Assembly: GCA_937892995.1 (NCBI GenBank)
Contig: CALBJS010000197.1
Span: 1-23,701, forward strand
DNA: 23,701 nt
Reading direction: 5' to 3'
Source: an uncultured Peptococcaceae bacterium
GTDB lineage: Bacteria > Bacillota > Desulfitobacteriia > Desulfitobacteriales > Syntrophobotulaceae
Below are positions 1 to 6,419 of this stretch, in pieces. The notes under the pieces were generated by a model that ran no database searches, was not told where the DNA came from, and saw only the letters and a list, made by a program, of their open reading frames with translations. Position 1 is the stretch's first letter. Each line of letters opens with the position of its first letter. The translations under genes and the position numbers were made by a program.

Positions 1-21
1 AGACGTGTGCTCTTCCGATCT
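1..21. other. Illumina TruSeq adapter remnant at contig end
   Basis: The first 21 bases read AGACGTGTGCTCTTCCGATC followed by T. This is the 3' end of the standard TruSeq read-2 adapter, recalled from knowledge rather than searched. The adapter joins directly to the middle of a P-loop ATPase gene, whose KGG residues before VGKTT are missing. It also creates an in-frame GTG at 7 that would give a false N-terminus (MLFRS). It should be trimmed. Confidence 0.95.
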
Positions 22-786
22 GTAGGTAAAACAACCCTTGCAATTAACCTTAGTTTGGCCTTAAGCGAATTAGGGAAAAAGGTCATTATTTTAGATGCGG
101 ATATTGGGATGGCCAATGTTGAGCTCTTATTAAGGCTCAATACTCCGTTAAATTTAACTAATGTAATAAAAGGAGAATGTTCTTTACGTGATACACTTAC
201 TCTGGGGCCATCGGGAATTAAGCTACTTCCGGGCTCTAGTGGAATTTCGTCTTTAACTAACCTAAGTCCAATTCAATTTAACCGTATATTATCAGGCTTC
301 TCAGCTTTGGAAAACGAATGTGATATTTTTATTATTGATACGGGGGCAGGTATTTCTGAGGTTGTCCTTAAATTCCTTGAATCAGCTGATGATCTAATAC
401 TTATTACTACTACTGAGCCTCATGCCTTAATGGATACTTATGGCCTAACTAAAGCTTTAACTTATAGAAATCCCGACCTAAAACCGCTATTAATATTAAA
501 TCGCTGTGAATCTGAATCGGAAGCATTAAAATGTAGTGAAACATTCAATAAGGCGGCTTCAAAATTTCTCAAACTACAACCAGAGTTAATAGGTTGGATT
601 TACGACGATAAAAAAGTTTCAAGATCTCTCAAAAATCAAAGACCGTTATATTTAACCCACCCAACTTCAGATTATTCAAGACAAATAACTAGTATTGCCG
701 GCAAGCTTGTCGGAAAGAAGACTCTACAAGAACGTCCTTCCGGTATTGTATCGTTTATCAACAAATTAAAACGTAGCTTTGGCTAG
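22..786 (+). CDS. flhG: FlhG/YlxH-type MinD/ParA-family ATPase, 5'-truncated
   Basis: This is a SIMIBI-class P-loop ATPase; FlhG members help FlhF set flagellar position and number at the membrane. The visible part begins at VGKTT, the end of the deviant Walker A motif, so the invariant first lysine and the natural start are lost beyond the left edge. DADIGMANVELLL (switch I) and IFIIDTGAGIS (Walker B/switch II) follow. FlhG-like features are the LLPGSSG stretch, the TTTEPHALMD segment, and a C-terminus reading IGWIYDDKKVSRSLKNQRP. About 254 residues remain. No flagellar neighbour is visible, so a general MinD/ParA protein is the alternative. The GTG at 7 is adapter-derived and is not a start. 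The next gene is 135 bases away with its own promoter. Confidence 0.75.
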   Translation, partial: VGKTTLAINLSLALSELGKKVIILDADIGMANVELLLRLNTPLNLTNVIKGECSLRDTLTLGPSGIKLLPGSSGISSLTNLSPIQFNRILSGFSALENECDIFIIDTGAGISEVVLKFLESADDLILITTTEPHALMDTYGLTKALTYRNPDLKPLLILNRCESESEALKCSETFNKAASKFLKLQPELIGWIYDDKKVSRSLKNQRPLYLTHPTSDYSRQITSIAGKLVGKKTLQERPSGIVSFINKLKRSFG

Positions 787-841
787 TATAATCTAATCTA
801 ATAAATACTTTTTTCTTAATTTTCTAATTTTTTTTTTATAA

Positions 842-860
842 TAAGATTGTACAAATCTTA
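842..860. repeat. Inverted repeat before the M23 gene promoter
   Basis: TAAGATT at 842-848 and AATCTTA at 854-860 form a perfect 7-bp inverted repeat around GTACA. It follows a long T-rich tract and is itself followed by TTTCTTT. It could be a weak AT-rich terminator for the upstream ATPase gene, or an operator, since it lies about 20 bases before the extended -10 at 881. Its role is not resolved. Confidence 0.35.
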
Positions 861-880
861 TTTCTTTCGGTAGTAATAAG

Positions 881-889
881 TGGTATAAT
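881..889 (+). promoter_or_regulatory. Extended -10 promoter for the LysM-G5-M23 gene
   Basis: TGGTATAAT matches the extended -10 element (TGnTATAAT) of housekeeping sigma-A promoters. No good -35 lies 17 bases upstream (TTTCTT), as is common for extended -10 promoters. Transcription would start near 895, giving a leader of about 27 bases that contains the ribosome binding site at 908-920. This favours translation from ATG 922 over ATG 898. Confidence 0.6.
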
Positions 890-921
890 CCAAATGGATG
901 TTTTTATCAAAGGGGGGAGAA

Positions 922-2388
922 ATGATTTACTGGGAAAAAGCCAAGATTTTATTATCACGTATTTTAACTAATACCAAATGTCACATTAATAAGGATACTT
1001 TGGCTAAGGTTGCTGAATGGTCAAGAAATATCTCGTGGAGGTCCCCTAAAACAGCCGGAATTACGTTTCTTGCTTTAGTTGTATTCTTAGGGGGAATATT
1101 CTATTTTAGTACTACAACTTCTGCGGTTGCAATTTTTGTCAATGGCAATAATACTGGATATGCAGCTAGTATGACTGAGGCCAAAGAAATTGTAGAAGAA
1201 GTGCTGAGTAAGCAGGGGGAAGTTGCGGGTACTATAGCTCGAACAACTGATAGTATTGAATATAATAAAGTTAGAATCAAGAAAAAGGTATATGCTACAA
1301 ATACTATTTCCTCAGAGGTATTATTAAAGTCCATAAAGCCTTATATCGATGGCTATGGTTTGCAAATCGAAAACAAAGTTGCTATAGTTTTGGCTAATGA
1401 ACAAGAACTTGATGCTGTATTAACAAAATACAAAGACTATTTCACAAAACCTTCCGAAAAGAATGTTGTAAACTCAGCTGAATTTCTCGAAAATATCTCC
1501 AAGGTTGCTATTAAAGTAGATCCTAGCGAAATAATGAATGTCGATCAAGCTTTTGATCTCTTAATTAAAGGTGATGTAGCTGAATCTAATTATGTTGTCG
1601 AGCCTAATGATTCTTTGTGGTTAATAGCCCGTAAGAACAATATGCTTACAGATGAAGTGATCGCTGGAAATCCGGGTTTTACTGAAGATACTATAATACA
1701 GCCTGGCCAGGAAATTAAAATAGTAAAAGTACAACCCTTTCTAACAGTACTTAGTAAGGGAACGAAAGTTGTCAATGAAGTAATTCCTTTTGATGTGGTG
1801 ACCAAGATTGATTCTAAACTTGGATATGGGAAAAGCGTGGTTCAACAAGCAGGTAAAGATGGCGAAAAAATAGTTACATATAACTATGTTGAAAAAAATG
1901 GTTCGGTGATTGAAAAACAAGTGGTTAAGGAAGATATCCTTACCCAACCTGAAAAACAGGTTATCGCTAAAGGACCAAATAGGGCTACTGTATATGTTGG
2001 AACTTCTCGTGGATCAGGAAGTGTTTCCGGTTTGATTTGGCCCTTAAGTGGCCGGATAAACTCGTATTATGGCTATCGCTGGGGTAGCCTTCACACAGGC
2101 ATAGATATTGATGGAGTTACAGGTCAACCTTATGTAGCTGCTGCTTCGGGAAAGGTTGTTTCTGCCGGATGGAATGGGGGCTACGGTTATGCAATATTAA
2201 TTGATCATGGAAATGGAGTTGCAACTCGCTATGCCCATTCCTCAAAATTACAGGTTAGTGCTGGGCAAAGTGTAAATAAGGGGCAAACTATAGGCTTAGT
2301 AGGCTCTACTGGAAGATCTTCCGGCTCACACTTGCATTTTGAAATTCTGATAAACGGCAGTTCTGTTAATCCTTTAAACTACCTTTAG
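922..2388 (+). CDS. Membrane-anchored LysM-G5-M23 peptidoglycan endopeptidase
   Basis: A zinc metallopeptidase of family M23 (LytM/lysostaphin type) predicted to cut peptide crosslinks in peptidoglycan outside the membrane. From residue 1 at 922: a transmembrane anchor at about 46-63, a LysM wall-binding domain at about 224-271, a G5 domain at about 275-355, and a C-terminal M23 domain. The M23 zinc motifs HTGID (H391, D395) and HLHFE (H470, H472) are intact, so it should be active. ATG 922 is chosen because the AAAGGGGGGAG ribosome site sits just before it. The longer start at 898 would place that site inside the coding sequence and almost on the predicted transcription start. The gene appears monocistronic, with an extended -10 promoter at 881 and a strong terminator at 2402. 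Confidence 0.9.
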   Translation: MIYWEKAKILLSRILTNTKCHINKDTLAKVAEWSRNISWRSPKTAGITFLALVVFLGGIFYFSTTTSAVAIFVNGNNTGYAASMTEAKEIVEEVLSKQGEVAGTIARTTDSIEYNKVRIKKKVYATNTISSEVLLKSIKPYIDGYGLQIENKVAIVLANEQELDAVLTKYKDYFTKPSEKNVVNSAEFLENISKVAIKVDPSEIMNVDQAFDLLIKGDVAESNYVVEPNDSLWLIARKNNMLTDEVIAGNPGFTEDTIIQPGQEIKIVKVQPFLTVLSKGTKVVNEVIPFDVVTKIDSKLGYGKSVVQQAGKDGEKIVTYNYVEKNGSVIEKQVVKEDILTQPEKQVIAKGPNRATVYVGTSRGSGSVSGLIWPLSGRINSYYGYRWGSLHTGIDIDGVTGQPYVAAASGKVVSAGWNGGYGYAILIDHGNGVATRYAHSSKLQVSAGQSVNKGQTIGLVGSTGRSSGSHLHFEILINGSSVNPLNYL

Positions 2389-2401
2389 ATTTTTAATTTA
2401 T

Positions 2402-2428
2402 AATAGCGCTGAACAAGCGCTATTTTTT
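2402..2428 (+). terminator. Rho-independent terminator after the M23 gene
   Basis: AATAGCGCT at 2402-2410 pairs perfectly with AGCGCTATT at 2416-2424 around a GAACA loop, and T residues run through 2428. It starts 14 bases after the M23 stop codon. Confidence 0.9.
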
Positions 2429-2506
2429 CATTTATGGCAAAGTCGCCATACTGAAAATAAGTTTTCGACGTACTGCGGATGAGTAACGGAATGTTTTATT
2501 TTTTTA

Positions 2507-2545
2507 TTGACAAATAGTATTTAATTAGTAAGAATTATATATAAT
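2507..2545 (+). promoter_or_regulatory. Candidate promoter for the DegV-family gene
   Basis: A perfect -35 hexamer TTGACA lies at 2507-2512 and a perfect TATAAT at 2540-2545. The spacing between them is 27 bases, too long for one sigma-A promoter. Either TTGACA works with a poorer -10 in the AT-rich stretch around 2529-2541, or TATAAT works with a weak -35. A promoter is likely here because a terminator lies upstream, but the exact elements are uncertain. Confidence 0.45.
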
Positions 2546-2570
2546 ACCTATATCTTGGTTGGGAGGAAAT

Positions 2571-3434
2571 ATGGTTAATATGGCATATAAAATTGTTGTG
2601 GATAGTTCCTCTGATATTCCTAGGGATATCTCTTCTGAAATAGGAATTTTAACTGTACCAATGCCGGTCTATATTGATGGTAATACCTATCAAGAAGGGG
2701 TGGATATATTTACCGATAGTTTTTATTCTAATTTTAAGAACTACAGGGATTTACCAAAAACTTCTCAGCCTAATCCGATCTTACTAAAAGATACTTACGA
2801 AAAGATTTTAGCCGAGGGTAAAGATGTTATCGCAATTCATCTTTCCTCCGGACTAAGTTCAACTTATCAGAGTGCGGTAATGGTCCGGGAAATGTGTAGT
2901 TCTCCAGAGAGAATTCATATTATTGATAGTTTGGGGGCTTCGCTTGGTTTTGGCCTTCAAGCGATATTACCTAAGAGGTTATCTACAGAGCAAGATAACA
3001 CTTCTGAAATCGTTGATCAAATTACAAAACTACGAGATAATATGAGGTACATTTTTACCATTGATACCCTCGAGTACCTTGTTAGGGGCGGAAGGGCTAG
3101 TAAGACAGCAGGATTTGTTGCTGGATTGCTAGATGTCAAGCCAATTCTTCATTTTAACCCTGAAGGGAAAATCGAGGTGTTTGGCAAAGTAAGATCAAGA
3201 AAGGCGGCCATCCGAAAGCTAGTAGATATTATTGAACAGGATATTATTGAACCTGAAAAACAAATCATTGGCATTTCCCATGCTGCCTGCCTAGAAGAGG
3301 CTATTGCTTTAGCTGAAGGAATACGAAGTAGAATTAAAGTCAAGGACATAATGATGGGTGAGATAGGTTGTGTTATCGGGAGTCATGTTGGTCCGGGAAC
3401 ACTAGCACTTTTTTATCAAGCAGGATCTAGGTAA
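2571..3434 (+). CDS. DegV family fatty-acid-binding protein
   Basis: DegV proteins bind a fatty acid; in Firmicutes several act as FakB partners that present fatty acids to the kinase FakA for phospholipid synthesis. The N-terminal signature IVVDSSSDIP and the IHLSSGLSSTYQSA segment, both holding ligand-contacting serines, are present. So is the C-terminal region ending MMGEIGCVIGSHVGPGTLAL, typical of the family. The length of 287 residues is normal. ATG 2571 is chosen because GGGAGG lies immediately upstream at 2561-2566. The in-frame TTG at 2559 overlaps that site, and a second ATG at 2580 is possible but lies 13 bases from it. No fakA gene is visible. The next gene starts about 48 bases downstream. 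Confidence 0.9.
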   Translation: MVNMAYKIVVDSSSDIPRDISSEIGILTVPMPVYIDGNTYQEGVDIFTDSFYSNFKNYRDLPKTSQPNPILLKDTYEKILAEGKDVIAIHLSSGLSSTYQSAVMVREMCSSPERIHIIDSLGASLGFGLQAILPKRLSTEQDNTSEIVDQITKLRDNMRYIFTIDTLEYLVRGGRASKTAGFVAGLLDVKPILHFNPEGKIEVFGKVRSRKAAIRKLVDIIEQDIIEPEKQIIGISHAACLEEAIALAEGIRSRIKVKDIMMGEIGCVIGSHVGPGTLALFYQAGSR

Positions 3435-3482
3435 GTATTTTGCACCAAGAAGATGTTCAGATTAGGAGAAATGATATTCCTC

Positions 3483-4307
3483 ATGTATATTCGTCTAAAT
3501 CAATTTGCTATTGAAAGATTAGTAAACGAATGGAAGAATCAAAGATTTCCCTGGGCAGTATTTGATACTCCTTTATACCATTCTGATGCCTTTGGCCATA
3601 GTATCCAGTACTTTTTTCTGGGAAGTGTAATTCATTATTGTTTTTATGGGGTCTTTGATGATGGTACTACTGGGTATTATACAAACCAAAATGCTGAAGG
3701 AAGTATCGCCTATTGGCGAACCTTAAAAACGTACTGGCCAATCCTATCTGATCATAGATTAAAATTTGAAACCTTTGAGCAAGTTTTTAAAGGTTTGTCT
3801 TTCTTGCCTCAAAGATATAGTGATTGGATGGAAACAATAAGGATCTTAAAACAACAATATTCTGGCGAAGTAAAATTATTTCTGGAAAGCTGTCAATGGG
3901 ATGTTTCTATAATCCTCGAAAGAATTAATTTTGAATTTCCCGCTTATAAAACATCATCTCACGAATATTCCGACAGATCTTATTTATTTCTATATCTTGC
4001 CCAAGGCAAATTTGCCAGTGCTAATCTTTTTAATAAAATAGAACTAATTCAGCCATACTTAGATCAGGTTTTACTGGCATCGTTGATTCAAACTAATGTG
4101 CTCGAAATACCCCTAGGAAAAGTAATACTTTCTAGTACGGATATCCAAATATTAAGAACCTCAGCTCGGCAAGCACTAGAAGAAATATTAACAAAGTGGG
4201 ATCAGGTTTCTAACAATAAGATCCTACCTGCTGACTTAAATACACCTCTACGTAACCAGGGATTAGTTAGTATTTGGTGCAACCGAACTCCCATTTTGTT
4301 TTCATAA
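3483..4307 (+). CDS. Uncharacterised protein, possible remote queuosine-salvage (DUF2419-like) relative
   Basis: I do not firmly recognise this protein of about 274 residues. It has no signal peptide and no clear membrane segment, and is rich in aromatic residues. Its order of motifs recalls queuosine salvage/nucleosidase proteins (QNG1, DUF2419): an HYCFYG segment, AYWRTLK, then a PYLDQVLLASLIQTNVLEIP stretch followed by SARQALEEIL. In that family these would correspond to the NFCFW, YWAL, ADYRLPQ and EIRA regions. This is inference from memory and the similarity is weak. Location directly before miaB, a tRNA-modification gene, fits but proves nothing. The start is uncertain: AGGAG at 3464-3468 is too close to ATG 3471 and rather far from ATG 3483, and ATG 3453 has only a poor site. 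Confidence 0.6.
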   Translation: MYIRLNQFAIERLVNEWKNQRFPWAVFDTPLYHSDAFGHSIQYFFLGSVIHYCFYGVFDDGTTGYYTNQNAEGSIAYWRTLKTYWPILSDHRLKFETFEQVFKGLSFLPQRYSDWMETIRILKQQYSGEVKLFLESCQWDVSIILERINFEFPAYKTSSHEYSDRSYLFLYLAQGKFASANLFNKIELIQPYLDQVLLASLIQTNVLEIPLGKVILSSTDIQILRTSARQALEEILTKWDQVSNNKILPADLNTPLRNQGLVSIWCNRTPILFS

Positions 4308-4349
4308 CGGTATTTCTTACAGGTAAATTATAGATAAGGACTGAATAGC

Positions 4350-5675
4350 ATGGCCCAAAGAACCAAGAAAGTTTGTACCATTTCCTATGGTTGCCAAATG
4401 TCGGAAAGGGATGCAGAAACACTAACGGCTATCTCAGCTGAAAGTGGTTACCGGCGAACAGAAAATCCTGAAGAAGCTGATTTAATCATTATCAATACTT
4501 GTTGTGTCCGGGAAAGTGCTGAAAACAAAATTATCGGCAAAATCGGACAATTAAAAAAACTCAAGGAACGTAATCCTTACTTAAAAATTGCGGTGGCTGG
4601 ATGTATGGTTCAGCAACCAGGCATATTAAAAAGACTGCAGAGACGAGCTTCACACATTGATATCTGGACAGGAACCTTTGATCATCATAAATTTGAAGAA
4701 TTATTACATGCGGCTAACGAGGGACAAAAAATAGCTCTAGTCTCGAGTGATGCGTCTGATACAGCCGAAGTGGTTCCTTTAGCTGAAAAGGGAAAACTTA
4801 AGGTAAATGTAAATATTATGTATGGGTGTGACAACTATTGTGCGTATTGTATTGTTCCTTATGTGAGAGGAAGCGAACGTAGCCGGCCAAAAGATACTAT
4901 TCTTAAAGAAATAAGAACCCTTGTTCTGAATGGGTGTCAAGAAGTAACTCTTCTCGGACAAAATGTCAATTCTTATGGAAAAAAAGATAAATTTCCTTAC
5001 GATTTTTCTGATCTCTTAAAAGAAATTGATACTATCGAGGGGCTATCCCGAATTCGTTTTATGACGTCCCACCCTAAAGATTTAAATGATAAACTTATTG
5101 CAACTGTTGCTGAAGGAAAACATATTTGCGAACACTTTCATTTCCCGTTTCAAGCTGGAAGTAATAGGATTTTACATGCTATGAACAGAGATTATACTCG
5201 AGAATATTATTTGGAAAGAGCATCTCGAATCTTAAAGGAGGTTCCAGAAGCTAGAATTACTACAGATATTATTGTTGGCTTTCCGGGGGAGACTGAGGAA
5301 GATTTTGAAATGACTTTAGATTTAGTCCGAACTGTACCCTTCTCCCAAGCATATACTTTCATGTTTTCTAAAAGATCTGGGACAGTAGCAGCTCGGTTAC
5401 CCGAGCAAGTCCCCCTTGAAATAAAAAAACATCGTTTACAAAAACTGATAGAATTACAAAATGCAAAAAGTCTCGCTTGGAGACAAAAAATGCTTAACAA
5501 GTATTACGAGATCCTTGTGGAAGGACCTAGCAAAACGAATCTCGAGCAGATATCGGGCAGAACACGAGGCAATGAAGTGGTCGTTGTTAAGGGCAGCGAG
5601 GATTTAACGGACACTTTAGTTAATGTTAAGATTGTATCTGCTAATTCTTGGACACTTTTTGGAATATTAGACTAA
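4350..5675 (+). CDS. miaB: tRNA-2-methylthio-N6-dimethylallyladenosine synthase MiaB
   Basis: A radical-SAM methylthiotransferase that adds the 2-methylthio group to i6A37 in tRNAs reading UNN codons, acting after MiaA, which is also in this window at 15698. The N-terminal MTTase domain carries the three auxiliary-cluster cysteines C15 (YGCQMS), C51 (NTCCVRE) and C85 (AGCM). The radical-SAM cluster motif CxxxCxxC is C160, C164 and C167 (YGCDNYCAYC), followed by PYVRGSERSR. A TRAM domain fills about the last 65 residues. The length of 441 is normal and no key residue is missing. AAGGA at 4336-4340 supports ATG 4350. As in B. subtilis, a RicA/YlbF-family gene and mutS follow. Confidence 0.97.
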   Translation: MAQRTKKVCTISYGCQMSERDAETLTAISAESGYRRTENPEEADLIIINTCCVRESAENKIIGKIGQLKKLKERNPYLKIAVAGCMVQQPGILKRLQRRASHIDIWTGTFDHHKFEELLHAANEGQKIALVSSDASDTAEVVPLAEKGKLKVNVNIMYGCDNYCAYCIVPYVRGSERSRPKDTILKEIRTLVLNGCQEVTLLGQNVNSYGKKDKFPYDFSDLLKEIDTIEGLSRIRFMTSHPKDLNDKLIATVAEGKHICEHFHFPFQAGSNRILHAMNRDYTREYYLERASRILKEVPEARITTDIIVGFPGETEEDFEMTLDLVRTVPFSQAYTFMFSKRSGTVAARLPEQVPLEIKKHRLQKLIELQNAKSLAWRQKMLNKYYEILVEGPSKTNLEQISGRTRGNEVVVVKGSEDLTDTLVNVKIVSANSWTLFGILD

Positions 5676-5787
5676 GGTTTTAATTATCTTGAAGGAATAA
5701 CATGTGATTTGTAGAATTTTCTATAGTGAAGGGTGAAAGTAGAAATTTAAATGAGATAGAAATGTTTTCAATTAGGAGGTACAAAAA

Positions 5788-6207
5788 ATGAACTCTGCGA
5801 TTTATATTAAGGCCTGTGAACTGGCTCAGGCGATCGCCCAAAGTACTGAAGCCAGTGAACTCAGAAAGGCTGAGCAACAAATCCGCCAAGATAAGATAGC
5901 TAGTAACTTAACCGAACGATGGAAAAAGGTTTATGAACGGATTACTGAGCTTCAAAATAGTGGTCAACCACTTACCGAAAAGGATGAACGTTCTATCGAA
6001 TTTATCGAAGCCAAAGTAGAAAATCACCCTTTAATCCTTGAATTTATTGATGCTCACCAAAGATTCACAGAGATGTTAGAGGAGATTAATAGTATCCTTA
6101 CAGGTGCCTTGACTTTTGATACTAACGAAGATATTGATTCTTGTCTCAGTTGTCCTTCTCAAGGAAAGTGTGCTATTGATTCTGAAAACTGTAGTCCTAA
6201 GAATTGA
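5788..6207 (+). CDS. YlbF/YmcA (RicA-like) family regulatory protein
   Basis: A 139-residue, mostly alpha-helical protein of the YlbF/YmcA family. In B. subtilis YmcA (RicA) and YlbF (RicF) join YaaT (RicT) in a complex that binds iron-sulfur clusters and affects mRNA processing, competence, biofilm formation and sporulation. The C-terminal tail holds four cysteines, C119, C122, C128 and C135, in the pattern CxxC-x5-C-x6-C (CLSCPSQGKC and onward), suited to cluster or metal binding. Position between miaB and mutS matches ymcA in B. subtilis, which argues for the RicA branch, though YlbF itself cannot be excluded. A perfect AGGAGG at 5774-5779, eight bases before the ATG, fixes the start. Confidence 0.85.
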   Translation: MNSAIYIKACELAQAIAQSTEASELRKAEQQIRQDKIASNLTERWKKVYERITELQNSGQPLTEKDERSIEFIEAKVENHPLILEFIDAHQRFTEMLEEINSILTGALTFDTNEDIDSCLSCPSQGKCAIDSENCSPKN

Positions 6208-6361
6208 ACTAACGACCTAAACAGATATCATGTAGAGGAAAGTATTTTTATTTGCTTCGTAAATATCGTGCTTTAACCGAAATGTCGTTGACCAATAATC
6301 TTTCAGTGTGACACTCTGCTTTTCTTCTAACTACTTTTAAACTATATGTCCAGAATCATAC

Positions 6362-6385
6362 GGAGCTCTTTGCTCTTTCTTTTTT
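6362..6385 (+). terminator. Weak hairpin plus T-run ahead of mutS
   Basis: GAGC at 6363-6366 can pair with GCTC at 6372-6375 around TCTTT, followed by TTTCTTTTTT up to 6385. With only four base pairs this would be a weak terminator or attenuator, 35 bases before mutS. The rest of the 212-base gap between the RicA-like gene and mutS shows no gene and no convincing promoter. Confidence 0.25.
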
Positions 6386-6419
6386 AACAGAAATTTAAGT
6401 CTTATATTAGGGGATAAAG

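Noticed and set aside
898..921. Upstream ATG 898 as start of the first M23 peptidase
   Set aside because: The AAAGGGGGGAG ribosome site would lie inside the coding sequence, and the extended -10 at 881-889 puts the transcript start almost at 898.
2433..2450. Small hairpin TATGGC/GCCATA after the M23 terminator
   Set aside because: There are six base pairs without a T-run and no gene left to terminate; no function can be supported.
2475..2500. Resemblance of GCGGATGAGTAACGG to a conserved stretch of 16S rRNA
   Set aside because: Only about 15 bases are similar, with no flanking rRNA sequence or helices; treated as chance.
6305..6315. AGTGT-G-ACACT palindrome upstream of mutS as an operator
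   Set aside because: It is a short palindrome with no second copy and no promoter clearly placed next to it.
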